In this document: positions 1-11,132 of the stretch, in pieces
Layout: each line of letters opens with the position of its first letter
Position numbering within the stretch: position 1 is the first letter of the stretch
Origin: Saturnia japonica
Taxonomy: Eukaryota; Arthropoda; Insecta; Lepidoptera; Saturniidae
Direction of reading: 5' to 3'
Length of the DNA stretch: 64,000 nt
Assembly: GCA_033032175.1 (NCBI GenBank)
Contig: CM065310.1
Span: forward strand, 9,610,001-9,674,000
The notes under the pieces: model-generated
Seen by the model: only the letters and a program-made list of their open reading frames with translations
Told to the model about the DNA's origin: nothing
The model's database searches: none
Made by a program: the position numbers and the translations under genes

Positions 1-182
1 TACCACGATCACATTTCCCTTTGTACAGTGTGACTATATTTGCCTCCCGCATATCTTGAGGTACCTCTCCCACTTCCCAGCATTTATAAAGCAGGCGATA
101 AAATACAGGTGACATACATTTTAGCTTTTCTACTAGCTCAGCATGGGTGCCATCGTAGCCGGGACTTTTGACACGTTTAAGC
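1..182 (-). pseudogene. start of RTE LINE reverse transcriptase
   Basis: Minus-strand translation of the first ~180 bases reads 'KRVKSPGYDGTHAELVEK' and later 'REANIVTLYKGKCDRG', the conserved fingers region of LINE reverse transcriptases (K-PG-DG and the LYKGK motif). The catalytic palm motifs would lie beyond the left edge. Several stops separate this part from the linker upstream, so the copy is decayed. Confidence 0.65.
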
Positions 183-318
183 TACGAGACAGCTAGGTTA
201 AATTCACTACAGGTAGGCTGGTCATCTAATTCAGTTCAAGTGTCTAAATTGGGCAGTCTTGTATGGCCTCTGGACGAATATCAGCTGACTGCGAGTACAG
301 ACCGATGTAATATTCTAC

Positions 319-1033
319 CTAGCGTTCGAGTTGACGGACACTGTCAGTGATAACAGTGCCGTCTATGTATTTTAGGAGCGTTGTCTTTTTAATAACAGGT
401 CCGAGAACCTGTTTAGTGCCAGAGTAAACAACGCTCAAATTACCCACGTCAGCACACGTTTGGATGTTTTTGCAAAGGTCAGTCCAATACGCGTTTGCAC
501 AATAACGTACCCTACGCTGTAGGTTTGCCTTTGCTTTAACCAGATCCTCGCGTGCCGACTGGGTGGGACTCAAGCGATGTTTTAACGCAGCGTCATACTT
601 CGAAGAGAGCAAAGTATATTAGTTGCTCTTGGTGTGCAGTGAACCAATCACGGTGTTTAGCTTTTTGGTATCCAAATGCTTTGCTAGCAGTTACTCTGAG
701 AATACTTTTAACTTTCCTCCACTCATCGGTCATCGGTGCATCATCACTCCAGGACGCCTTCTCATTTTGAACCATCTCCTCAAATTTTTGAATGAGCTCG
801 TAATTCCCGGTCTTTTGAAGATCTATTCTCTTCATACCGGGTTGCCTTGACGAGTGAAACTTTTTGCAGTTGATTGTAAAACGCGCAACAACCAAAGAGT
901 GATCGTTATCACAGTCAGCGCTGTCAAAATATCGTGAGTGTAAGATATCCTTGAGATCTTTTCTCTTGCATAAAACAAGATCAAGCTGGTGCCAGTGACT
1001 GGAGCGAGGGTGTTTCCAGAACCCTTTACGCAT
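319..1033 (-). pseudogene. RTE LINE endonuclease C-terminus and EN-RT linker
   Basis: Two consecutive open pieces (1033-593 and 612-319) continue the element. The first contains 'HWHQLDLVLCKRKD' and 'DCDNDHSLVVARF', the end of the endonuclease fold with its SDH-like Asp-His motif. The second is the basic, helical linker before the RT and ends at 'DSVRQLER', where the next codon is TAG, probably from TGG. A +1 frameshift lies near 610. No function beyond element replication is expected. Confidence 0.65.
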
Positions 1034-1087
1034 TAATTTGCCTTGGAAGAAGGTGTTGGTAATGCAAAACTCAAACTGACCAATGAA

Positions 1088-1657
1088 CTATAATAGTCGT
1101 TGGCCGTTGTCATTAATTGGGCCAATACCATGGTTTCCAATACAATCAGGCCATGTAGAGCGGTCCCAGGCAACACGGAAATTGAGGCCGCCTAGGATGT
1201 ATATACGGTCACTTTTACGTACACTGCTTACCGCTCGTGAGAGCTGGTCATAAAACTGGGTCTCAGTTTCGTCGGAAGATACAAGAGTTGGAGCGTATGC
1301 GGAGATTAAAGTAACAAAGCCACAGGTGGTGTTCACTCGCAATAATATTACTCGTTCAGAAATACTAATAGGTGTCTCTATGCATGGTAGAATGTCATTT
1401 TTAACTGCGAACCCAACTCCGCGCTCACGAGGAGCAGTGCTGTCACTTTCTTTCCAGAAAAATGTGTAGTTACACTCACGCAAAGACCCTTCGTCGGAAA
1501 GTCTGGTCACCTGGAGAGCCGCAATTGTTATGTTCAATTTAGCTAATTCGGTGTCAACATTGGCAGTCTTGTGCAAGTATTCCACGCAATACGAACTTCT
1601 ATTGTTGTCCGGGAGGCCTGTCTTCATAGTACGGATAATCCATGTCCCAATGCGCAT
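1088..1657 (-). pseudogene. RTE LINE endonuclease domain
   Basis: A 189-codon frame starting MRIGTWIIRTMKTG. Motifs of the exonuclease-endonuclease-phosphatase fold are visible: the opening 'GTWIIRT' strand, 'ALQVTRLSDEG' where the metal-binding Glu is expected (ALQETR in the family, here Val), 'RERGVGFAVK', 'TLISAYAPT' and 'ILGGLNFRVA' (family form GDFNA/R). The role is nicking target DNA to prime reverse transcription. The Glu-to-Val change and the altered 'GDFN' motif imply loss of catalysis. The frame ends at an in-frame stop; the same frame resumes downstream at 1033, so the stop is a point lesion and not the natural end. Confidence 0.75.
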
Positions 1658-2275
1658 TGATAGTGAGGATAAAACGTTGTTTTTACAGGTTGTCGCAGGT
1701 GTGGTTTATAACGGCGACAACTGTCTAGTTTTTGCTAGTGCTTCCTACACCCTAACGAAGCAAATTAGCGCCGGGGCGGATCAGTACCTTATTAGCTGGG
1801 GGCTGCCCACCTGAAGCGAACAGTGACTGATCAATGGGCCCACGATGGATCATCCCACCGTCGAGAGTGACCCCAGGCGCCTACACTCACTCCCATTAGC
1901 GCAGGCTTATAACCTGTAGACTGCCACTCCCCGTGTTGTTTTCCACGCAGCAAGGTTGTCGTGGGTGAAGGGTCCTCTCCACAGACACACTGCATCGCCT
2001 GAGATACACTTAAGAAAACACAGGGCTGCCCAAGACCTGTTACCACCCTCTTGGCTTCACTAAATGAGCCCGCAGGAACGACATGTCGATACATGCAGCA
2101 TCAGATCAGCTGCAGGGACCTGGCGCACATTTAGGTTACACCCAAATCACGTCTAACGAATGGGCCCACACCGGGTTTGATAACGGAGTTTCCCCATCTC
2201 CATGCCAACTTAGGCTAAACAATCTGCCTCCACCAAGTACACCACTCATTTCATATCTACGATGAGTTGGCTTTC

Positions 2276-3231
2276 GCAATGAGACAGACTGTGGTCGTAC
2301 AAAGGTAAGAATAAAATGAATGGAGATGTGGATGGATTATGACAGGAAAATGAAGGTTATAGGATACTAATGTTACGGTGACAGGAATATATAAATATAA
2401 CATTAGTAGCTCGAGGAAGCCTGGGTCGCATACCCGAGTACTCATCTAACTTCACCGGACAGGAAAAAGCTGATGCATAATACCCTCTGGCGTAAAAAAA
2501 CAAAATATACATACAATATATTTATAATTAAAACACAGCTCTTGCTTAATTTGTCAAAATTCTACTATAATTAATTGTTTTAATAAGTAGAATACATTGT
2601 AAAATCCTAAGAAATAAGCGCTATTAAGAAACTGTTCATCAATTTTATAGACCCTAAATTTCTAGCGATAGGAAACTGCCTCAGAGCATGCGACTATAAA
2701 CCCGGTGTGGCGCGGCGCGGCGCGGCGCGGCTGGCTGGTGACACCGCGACAATGAAGGACGATACTGATAGCTACACGACTAATGGAAATAAATAGGAAA
2801 AAATATCTATTTCTTTTGTATTCAATTAATGACTTTCTTATATTAAACGCTGGTATTTTAATTAATTGAAATGGATTATTTGCATAAAACATTAGCATTG
2901 TATTTATTTTGAAAAGTAGTGGATCTGTCTGCTTTTAGGCTATTTATTAAATTGATACAAAATAACTATCAACAACTAATAACCAGTTATATGTTTCCTT
3001 TTGAAACTTTGCTAACAATAAACATGTATAATTTAAGTATTACTTACGTGTTCGTTAATTGAGGTCGCATCTAAAAACGATGTTACAGATAATAAATATA
3101 GGTACCTAAATTATGAAACCAGATTTGCAACAACTTTACAGCATCTAAAATATTATAGAAAGTTATATACTTAATTTCTCATTGAGTATTTCATACGCCT
3201 CGCTAGTAGTCCTAGCATGCAACACTTTAGA
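2276..3231. other. no gene seen; short GC-rich tandem run
   Basis: AT-rich DNA without a credible coding frame. At 2706-2731 there is a run of a GGCGC/GCGGC unit repeated about four times, embedded in DNA that is otherwise about two-thirds AT. It may be the end of an unrecognised element. Confidence 0.3.
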
Positions 3232-3400
3232 AAGAAAGAAAACATTTATTTGTCACATACGCGCACAGAAATTAGGTACCTATACAAAATTAAAAAAAAA
3301 CACAAATGTAAATAATAATGAAGCAGGAAAAAAATAAAAACTAAGAATGCAGGTTAACACTAATAAAGACAAAATTTGTACTTGAGATGTGTGTACAGCA
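3232..3400 (-). repeat. LINE-like 3' tail
   Basis: The plus strand carries 'gaaagaaagaaaacattta', which read on the minus strand is an AATAAATG signal followed by a TTTC-rich tail. A second copy of the same arrangement lies at 22105-22260. I read this as the 3' end of a LINE family whose body is missing. The assignment rests only on the shared tail structure. Confidence 0.35.
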
Positions 3401-3419
3401 AATGGATCCCGAATTTATA

Positions 3420-4062
3420 CTATATACTACTACTTATAATATAATAAAGCGGAATAGTTTTTTGTTTAAACACGCTAATCTCTGAAACTACCTATCGGAT
3501 TAAAAAAAATATTTTTGTATATGCGCATTGACAAGAAATAGTATAAGCTATCTAATATTAGGCTACAGCTCTCAGCTAGCCTTAAATATTGATTTTTATT
3601 ATGTAAGTCAGAAGTGGAAGTGTTCCCGAACTGCTTTATCCGTATGCGGTGGTGTAACGGTTAAATATATGTAAATACAATGTTCTACAGAATTATTGGT
3701 CCTTAGTATATATAAAAAAGTCCGCGATAGCATCTCTTATACATAAGCCACAATAAGTTATTTTGTGAAAAAGATTTGTTCAAAATTAAAAAGTGATTTA
3801 TGAACCTTATTTTTAGGAATAGCATATTAATTCTTACGAACAAAACTTACTTCGTCATAAAGACAATTTTATGAAGTTAAGCTTTGCCCTATATAGCATG
3901 TTATTTAGACACATAGTTTAGGAGATACTGGAAAATGAATATAATTTGTACTTGCGGGAAGTGAGAACAATTATGATGGCATACACGGGTGCATTGGTAG
4001 CGTAGTATTTGTCGGATATAATTAACACGGGTGAAACCATGGGGTACAGCATAGTAAGCTAT
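3420..4062 (+). mobile_element. non-autonomous Helitron-like repeat, family B, near full length
   Basis: Begins with a decayed form of 'TCTATACTAATATTATAAAG' and continues through 'cacgctaatctctgaaacta', a block 'ttaaatattgatttttatta', and ends 'acgggtgaaaccatggggtacagcatagtaa', where intact copies end CACAGCTAGT. A full inverted copy with the same order of blocks lies at 45902-46553. Helitrons start with TC, end with CTRR after a small hairpin and make no target duplication; the ends fit loosely. No transposase is encoded. Confidence 0.5.
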
Positions 4063-4114
4063 AAAATTGCTTTTAAACCGTATTCATTGCTGTAAAAGTT
4101 TATCATTAGAGTCT

Positions 4115-4345
4115 TCTTTTACAACGACACTGTGCCTTTTATATTACAATTCTTAAGAAAGTTACGTAGTTCTGGGACGTTTGTTGGAATCTTAACAAAA
4201 CGTTCACCTCGTTGGCCCATTCTTATGGTAATTCGACTTGACTGTCACGCGACCTTCTGTCCACACCCCGATAATATGCAAATTAGTCTCGTCTATAAAG
4301 TGACCTGGAAATACTTCCTCATCAAAATCTATTCTGTTTCAGCTT
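4115..4345 (-). pseudogene. unrecognised coding-like relic
   Basis: On the minus strand there is an open run containing 'DFDEEVFPGHFIDETNLHII' and 'GVWTEGRVTVKSNY', ending in a stop. A frame shifted by one base continues with 'RGERFVKIPTNVPELRNFLK' to a TAA near 4120. Amino-acid composition is protein-like in both pieces and the two abut, suggesting one frame broken by a single-base indel. I do not recognise the family; a decayed DNA transposon protein or domesticated gene fragment are possibilities. An open plus-strand frame over the same bases looks like a shadow. Confidence 0.22.
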
Positions 4346-6074
4346 AATCAACGCGATTGAAACAATAAATACTTTTATCATATCAAGGATAACTTATTGT
4401 ATAATATGTGTGTGACAATTTCATTTAATGGGATAAACATTGTTAGCATCACTTTCATTAGTATTTTTGCTACAATTTATCTCCATGGAATTACTTCTCA
4501 TTTAATTTTCTTCATGGAAATTCACAAACGTATTCTTCTATTTTTCTATCTGTTCCCATATGAATGGCCCTAGAGGAATTATTTTAAAACCATATAATGT
4601 ATATCTATCACTGCCATGTACCTAAGTTTTGACTTATTCTATAAAATTATCGTAATAAGAACTTATACCGCCGTGATCAGTCATCGAGTAAATAAATGTA
4701 ACGAATATAAAACAATAAATAAAAACATAAAAGTATAGCCCAAGTCCTTCTTATATTATTCTATAATATATATATGAATCAGTCCAGTTGTGGGGAATGG
4801 GAACAGGGAAATACGAAATTATGATTTCGTCTATTTTACATAGATGTAATCGGTTCGAGCTGGAGTTGTCTCTATCGTGCAGATGCGCTATATTCGGTCG
4901 TTTTGGTATAGCACGATAGGAATAAATTCCTGTTAAAATGTATTCTTCAAATATCTTACCGACCACGTTTCCTCTTCAGTTAGTTATAAGTTAATTAGTA
5001 GTTATAAGTAATGAGACAATATTATTAACAAGAAGTGCTCGTATATTACAAACATAGATTTTGTAGGTAAGTATCATTTGAATATTCCAATATATTAATG
5101 AAAAACTTTAATGTGATAATAAATATGATTTTAACCAGTAAAACTTCAAGTGCCATTAGTATAAAGCCTCGCGTCATTCTCCCGGTACAAACTCGAGCTT
5201 TTTACTGCAATAAACTTTCTGACAAGCCATTTGTGGCCGGAAAGTGTTCGCTAAAATTAATCACATGACCCACAACAAACCCAACGTGCCCATGCCGCGC
5301 GACTCTTGATAATTTCTTTATTTCACTAGCAAATTAATGGGCCGTTGTTTTCGCTCAAGCGTAATAACGACCGAAACAGTGAGGAAAACTGTGAGTTTAA
5401 TTTTAAAAGTTATCAGACAACGCAGTGCACGTTGAACGTGCTAATTGAGATTTGCAAACGGAATTGTCTTTGTATAGTATTTTCAGTTAAATGTTAAATA
5501 AGTATAAAGCGACTCTAAAATTAACTCACTAGGATACTGCCATATGTACAGAGTTTCATGTATAGAATTAATTAGAAAATGAACAACTTCCCTTTGACAT
5601 TTTCCTTATGTTTCTCTGAAGTCAGAAATCTAATATAATACTTGTCGTTGTTCAAATATTTAATCTAAATATTAACTCTTATCTTTAACATTTGTTAAAA
5701 GATTGCAATATTTTAATAACCGAAAAGAGATTGAATTTGATTGAACGATGTTTGGGCCAATAGTACTTATGACGATTGTGATTAAGGATTTAATGCCTGA
5801 GCCCAATATCATCGGCAAAACAAAATCTTAGACTTCGCTGGCACGGCCACCTACACCTACACCTACGATCGAAGAGTAACGAGCAGTCAAAAGAGCATAT
5901 TTTGAACAAAATATCTGGTCGTCATCTGGTTAATTGGCCCAGGTATCGTTGGCGGAGGTAACGATAGTAAAAGATGAACTCTACATTACAAATAAACCGG
6001 TTTAATAATTACATCTATAGATATTAAATAGAGACTTTTTTTTTTAAGTTAAACTTTTTAGGGCGCGATACGAT
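4346..6074. other. no gene seen
   Basis: AT-rich sequence with stops in all frames. A moderately GC-richer stretch at 5160-5300 contains a TATAAAG motif near 5160, but no convincing exon follows. A short 'cctacac' tandem lies near 5850. Confidence 0.3.
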
Positions 6075-6240
6075 TATTGGAAGCAGTTCGGGAGGGCCTT
6101 GATTTCCGACTTGCGTAACAAAAATCAATATTTAAGGCTTTCTGAGAGTTGTAGCCTAATCTTAAATAGCCTATAAATACTATGCCTCGAGAGTCTCGAT
6201 ATCATACAAAAAAGAATTTTTCGAATCCGACCGGGTTAAT
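6075..6240 (-). repeat. fragment of Helitron-like family B
   Basis: Shares blocks 'gcagttcggga', 'aaaaatcaatatttaaggct' and 'aaaaaagaatttttcgaatc' in the same order as the minus-strand copy at 46330-46475. Both ends are missing or unrecognisable. Confidence 0.5.
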
Positions 6241-7767
6241 AAATTGAGTATAATATCTCAAACTTTGTTCTGTTAAATAATGATAAGATTCGATACGAAG
6301 TACGAATTGATCTCGAGGAGTCACTAGACGACTAGACCTTTGTAGAGTTATTGCACGGACTGTAGACGTTGTTCAAGCGTATGAGAACTACAGTACTGGC
6401 GACGATGCCTTTCAGCTTACACTCTTTTGTAAGTTTAGTGTGTTATGAAATTTTCTTTTCCAATACGTCTTTCAATACACATTAAAACGTTCTAACAAAA
6501 GTTCTTACCAACGTTACATATAAAATAATACAAAAAAAAAGGAATGCAAGTAAGAAGTTATACTTATTTGACGTAATATTACAAAAATAACTGCAAAAAA
6601 TTTATCCCGAGTTCCAACATCGTCATGAAGCTAGCCATCAATGATAATAATGTCAATTCATTTTACAGACTTTTTTAATTGTGTAAAAACAATTTAACGT
6701 TATGTAATTAAAGAACAATATTTTAATTTGATCGATGTCATTAAAATGAATTATAGCTAACTTTATCATCTCGCACTTACGTCAGAAGACGCGCATGTTA
6801 TATTTTACTGTTATTGTATATTAAATGGGTTAATCGTTAATGTAAAGTATAGAAATGATACAACGTAATTGATAATATGTTATATATTCAATAACTCTAC
6901 ATCCTATTCGGAAGGTACTGTCCTTAGAGACGAATCGGCAAGAAACTCTAAGGTTGCTGTTTTAAACCGATCTCTTCACAATAATAATTTACATTTAAGT
7001 AAAATAATATTTTAACCAAGAACCATCAGAAATACATTACAAAATAATAAAAAATACTTAGCTTGCTTTAACAGTTCAGAGAACGCGGGAGCACCGCACC
7101 GTCTAAAGATCGTCCACAAACTATACTGTAGGCAAACAAGTTCGAGCGCGGCCGTCCCATGTGAGAGACATTGGCGGGGACGAGGTAGCACGACATTACA
7201 TCACTACAGTACACAAAAGTAAACATTATGTTGTCACAAAAAGATACTATCTACTCGAAATTTTGTAAGTTTTATTTAAAATTATTTCTAATTGGGTTTT
7301 ATTTGTAGATTTAAAAGTGATTGTGAGATAAGTAACAAGGGAAAGTACATTTTTTTTAATAAAAATATATTTTTTTGGTTTAAGTGTAATAAATCATAAA
7401 CAATTTTAATTTAATATTTCGTCATTAGTTATAAATTGCGTAATCGTGAGTACTGTGTACTGAAGTTTACCTAGATTTAGTTTCGGTCGTTTGCATGAAG
7501 ACTTAATAATGTTTACTTTAGTTCTAATTCACCCGCTACCCTTCCCCGTTAATAGTACCTCGTACCCGCCAACCTCTATAATATTTCTATCTATTCTATC
7601 TTTCTTAATAATATACTCCAAGGAGGTTTCGCATTGACATATAAAGGTGGCCTCACAAGGTCCGTGATATTATATCTTTGGATTTATATTAATGTGCCTA
7701 TCTATTATGCCTACATAAATAATTAATTAAACACCTTAAAGACATTTATTTATTTTAATTATATTTA
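6241..7767. other. no gene seen
   Basis: AT-rich intergenic or intronic DNA. An ATG at 6403 is followed by eight codons and a GTAAGT donor-like site near 6430, which could occur by chance. A GC-richer patch at 7080-7200 has no open frame of note. Confidence 0.25.
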
Positions 7768-8665
7768 TCAACATATTAACATATAGCAGCGCCGCATTCG
7801 CGCATATGTCCAAATACAATTTTACTCTATTGCAAAGAGTTCAAAATAAATTCTTACGTCATTGAGTTGATGTCCTGTGGTTCGTTCGAAACGTAGAGCT
7901 CCATAGAGTTATGGAACTTCTCTTGATCGTCGTATCTTAAGTCCCTTACGAGATCATATTTCGACACCGCATCGAATCACGCGAACCCATTGGTGAGAAT
8001 TGCCGCGACTTACACCACCGTCCCGATATCGAGGCATTGAACGCGTATTATACGACCGTTCCTAGAAACCAACCGTGTTCGCCCTCACGCTCGCGAAACC
8101 ACCGTTTCCTCCGCGAAGATGGGTAGTTAACTTCGCTCTCGCACACCCGCCACGTCTACCTCTCCTGTGGCAACGCAAGCCTGGGTCTCTCGGTGTGGAG
8201 CCGTTGTGTCTAGCAGATGCTCGCACGATACAAGTGACACTGCACTTGCATTCACTAGTAACCAACAGATACCATTACACTGAATCTTAAAGTCGTGCAC
8301 ACCACATAGGTACATAGGTTCTTTAAAGAACCTCTTTTTTCTTTTTTTGTACTAATCAAGATAAAAACTGACAGATCACCAAATAAACTCATAATAATAC
8401 ACATGTTCCTTCCTTCCTATTTTCTCGAATTGAAGTTGAAGTTCCTTCCTTCCTGCCAGGAGGCAGGAACATGTGTATTTTAGTTTAGATGGAACTTCTA
8501 CAAATAGGAAATTAGCCAGTTCGCGACATAATTGCAGCTATGGCAACAGCCCAAGCTGAGGTCAGGCCACTTTGGCACCACTATGCATGTGGTCACGCTA
8601 TCGCGGCTGAGTGCCTTAAGCGCTCGCCTTCAAACCACGGTGAAGCTGTAAAAGACTGTCGCGAT
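7768..8665 (+). mobile_element. decayed 5'-truncated jockey-like LINE
   Basis: Collinear with the 3' part of the young LINE at 43322-45458: 'gcgccgcattcgcgcatatgtcc' matches the codons for the FAHMS region, then 'tatttcgacaccgc', 'aaccaccgtt' and the 3' untranslated region through 'ccactttggcaccac', 'gcggctgagtgcc' and 'gtgaagctgtaaaa'. It lacks the conserved polymerase motifs, has many indels and retains no poly-A. It seems a distinct, older subfamily because spacing in the C-terminal region differs from the young copies. Confidence 0.75.
8396..8479 (+). repeat. hairpin in the 3'UTR of the jockey-like LINE
   Basis: Arms 8396-8410 and 8465-8479 are a 15-base perfect inverted repeat (arm 'aatacacatgttcct' reading inward, allowing the terminal pair), separated by a CCTTCCTT-rich loop. 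The homologous position in the young copy (45109-45164) also folds although the arm sequence differs. Confidence 0.6.
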
Positions 8666-9147
8666 TCGACAATTATTTATTAAGAATTTGGAAGAGGATA
8701 TGACAAAATAGGAATATGAATGAAATTAAGATAAAATTATAAACATATGTATTTCAAGAACATCATAAATTGGTTTTTAAATTTATATACTATAATATTA
8801 GAACTGTGACCAACACTTCCTACAGAAATTTCATAACAAATGTTTACAATATCGTATATATTAATTAATTCAGAAATTAGTGTCCTTAACAGGCCTCCTG
8901 AATGTACACCTCACAATGTCCAAACTAGATAGGATTCCAGTACAGGTAGAACCGCGTCGAGACCACGAATCAGGGTTTCGTTGTCTTGGTTGATCGGCTT
9001 AATGTAAACTCGTAGCAGGAATCATCGCCTCCAGGAGTCGGCTCAGTGCAGACCCGTAACAGGAAACAAAGCTCAAGCAGATGGCGCAGCACCAAAAATC
9101 TCGCCCATCGAGATTTTCTCATATGAAATAGTTATTTGTAAAATTAT
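8666..9147. other. no gene seen; GC-richer block
   Basis: From 8930 to 9110 the base composition is clearly more GC-rich than the flanks, with two loosely similar segments around 'ggcttaatgtaaactcgtag' and 'ggctcagtgcagacccgtaa' about 50 bases apart. This suggests an old duplicated element fragment, not identified. Confidence 0.25.
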
Positions 9148-9150
9148 TAG

Positions 9151-9177
9151 GTCCTTACATATGAAATTGGCGTTTTG
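9151..9177 (+). repeat. mariner left terminal inverted repeat
   Basis: Reverse complement of 10404-10430 with one mismatch (G versus A at base 19 of the repeat). The base just outside (9150, G) is not matched at the other end. Confidence 0.9.
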
Positions 9178-9222
9178 TACGGGAGGAATATAAAGTCAAT
9201 TTTTTTTGTGAAATATATTTAA

Positions 9223-10247
9223 TTAATCAAAGTATGCACCGTTATTATCTAGGCACTTCTGACATCTCCTAGGTAGTTCATTGATCCCTTTACTAAAAAA
9301 ACCATGGGGGCGAGAATCAATAAACTCTTTGAAGGCGGTTTGGACTGCCGCATCGGAGTTGATTTTTTTTCCTTGTAAAAAGTTGTTCAAATTCCGGAAA
9401 AAATGGTAATCTGTTGGAGCAAGGTCCAGGGAGTACGGTGGAAGTCGCAGACATTCCAATTGTAGCTCATCTAACTTAGTGGTTGTTTGTTGTGCAGTGT
9501 ATGGTCTTGCGTTGTCGTGAAGCAGTAGTGGCCTTGAGCGATTGACCAATCTCGGTTGTTTAACAGCTAATTTTTCCTTCATGTTTTATAGTTGCTGACA
9601 ATAGATATCTGCCATAATCGTTTCGCTCGATTTTATAAAACTGTAGTGAACGACACCGGCGCTAGTCCACCAAACACTGACAAGTAACTTTTTCTGAGTA
9701 AATTTTCGTTTAGAGCAGGATTTGGCTGGGTCTTCAGGGTTCAGCCATTGCGACGAGCGCTTCCGATTATCGTACAGTATCCACTTTTAATTTCATTATA
9801 AGTAATGATTCGATTTAAAATCACTTCATTATTGTGTCGGTTGAGCAAAGTAACACAGGAGCCGACGCGTGTTGGCAAGTTTGATTCACTCAATTCATGA
9901 GGTACCCATTGTTCAAGTTTTTTTATTTTCCCGATTTGCTTCAAGTTTTTTAATACAGTTTTATCACTTACCCCGAAGCCTGCAGCTATCTTTGAAGTGC
10001 TTTGTGATGGATTCGCTTCCACAATAGCCTTTAATTCTTCATCTTCCACTTTGGTCTCCGGCCGTGTACGTGGTAGATTCTGAAGGTCGAAATTTCCAGA
10101 ACGAAAACGTTGAAACCAAAAACGTACCGTGCTTTCTTTTGCGACACCAGCGCCGTACACATCATTAATCCTTCGAGCTGTTTCTTTAGCACTGGTGCCA
10201 CGGTAGAACTCGTAATCGTAAATATACCGATATTTTGTGTTTTCCAT
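9223..10247 (-). pseudogene. mariner transposase, inactivated
   Basis: Starts MENTKYRYIYDYEF at 10247 with the N-terminal helix-turn-helix region ('GTSAKETARRINDVYG', 'TVRFWFQRFRSG') and linker 'LEQWVPHELSESN', and ends 'CLDNNGAYFD' just inside the left repeat. Total length is near the usual ~345 residues. Of the D,D34D triad, the second Asp ('LLLHDNARP') and third ('LAPTDYHFF') are present exactly 34 residues apart. The first is Asn ('ITYNE' where T-C-D-E is typical), followed at once by a small insertion that shifts the frame. An in-frame stop lies near 9590. It is clearly dead. Confidence 0.9.
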
Positions 10248-10403
10248 TGTGCGGTAATAAGCGAAACCAAAAAAAAAAAATTTGGAAAAAACAAATAATT
10301 ACTGTTTTCAAAACTCAAATGTACCAGCTAAATTAATTTATAAATTTGAATTTGGAATTCTTAACCAAAGAGGAGATATTTCAGATCAAATTGGTCAGTA
10401 CGT

Positions 10404-10430
10404 CAAAACGCTAATTTCATATGTAAGGAC
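10404..10430 (-). repeat. mariner right terminal inverted repeat
   Basis: Partner of 9151-9177; lies at the 5' (transcript start) side of the minus-strand transposase and is followed by the TA target at 10432-10433. Confidence 0.9.
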
Positions 10431-10433
10431 ATA

Positions 10434-11120
10434 ATATTACAAAATAAAGTTATATAGTTTCTCCGGTTGCTTTAGATCAAACTTTGATACTTTATATATT
10501 TCGTATTTCACTCATACCATTAATAGTTAAATGTAATTATTTTCAATAATTAATTTTTATAACTTTATTGAATTTATACTATACAACTCGAGTTTTTCAG
10601 AACCTGTCTTCCAATAATCTTCTCTTTTTTACCTCTGTATATACAATTTTTAAAATTTAAATTCAATATATTCTAAAATTTCGTTATTTATAGGGATCGA
10701 AAAATAGGTGGTAAATGGTATATATAAAACCTACCTTTAAAATATATAATATACTACGAATACGAGCGCAGCTCTCAATTTTACCGTCTACGAAACGCAT
10801 CAAAAGATGTATAACTTTAAAAAGTTTTGTTATTGTAAAATTTTATGATGATTAATACCTTTTATATCGTATGCAGTAGCAAACAAACATTCAGTGTATT
10901 CATAACGTTCAGTGGATGGGTTAAGTGGTGGGTGGAAAGGCCGGAGTCAATCTTACTCTTGGTCTCACGTATAAATTTGAAAACTTCGCAATTTATGATG
11001 ATTTTGTAATTATATGAGAAACTATGACAAACAGTTTACTGGCCATAAGCACTTTACATAATGACCACACCGTCAAACGCACTGGCCGAGTAAAGTTGCT
11101 TTATGAATTCACAACGTAAA
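10434..11120. other. no gene seen
   Basis: AT-rich spacer between the mariner and the young LINE copy. A short GC-richer patch at 10915-10970 shows no coding signal. Confidence 0.3.
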
Positions 11121-11132
11121 TACCCCCCATCA
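11121..11132 (+). repeat. target-site duplication, left copy
   Basis: 'taccccccatca', identical to 11963-11974, directly abutting the poly-T. Confidence 0.92.

Larger units (their letters stand above)
1..2275 (-). mobile_element. RTE-type non-LTR retrotransposon (LINE), 5' half
   Basis: Read on the minus strand, the segment runs from a probable 5' untranslated region (about 2275-1658) through an apurinic-type endonuclease and a linker to the beginning of a reverse transcriptase that leaves the window at position 1. The layout of one ORF with endonuclease before RT matches RTE-clade LINEs, whose proteins are often database-labelled craniofacial development protein 2-like. The frame is broken by an in-frame stop near 1088, a frameshift near 610 and a TGG-to-TAG change near 316, so this copy is inactive. 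The right-hand boundary is approximate; no target duplication can be tested because the 3' end lies outside. Confidence 0.8.
9150..10431 (-). mobile_element. full-length mariner element (Tc1/mariner)
   Basis: A 1,282-bp unit with terminal inverted repeats of about 27 bp (9151-9177 and 10404-10430; outer bases 'gtccttacatatgaaatt') that differ at one internal position. TA dinucleotides at 9148-9149 and 10432-10433 fit the mariner target duplication. Inside, on the minus strand, is a transposase gene of normal mariner size. Length, ends and target all match a complete insertion. Coding lesions show it cannot move itself, though the ends could still be mobilised in trans. Confidence 0.92.

Noticed and set aside
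1831..2094. 87-codon minus-strand open frame upstream of the endonuclease
   Set aside because: Sits in the LINE 5' untranslated region and has no recognisable domain; the endonuclease has its own ATG at 1657.
6403..6435. ATG plus eight codons and a GTAAGT donor-like site
   Set aside because: A single donor motif is expected several times by chance in 64 kb and no promoter motifs precede it.
10031..10318. 95-codon minus-strand frame overlapping the mariner
   Set aside because: Out-of-frame shadow of the transposase N-terminus.
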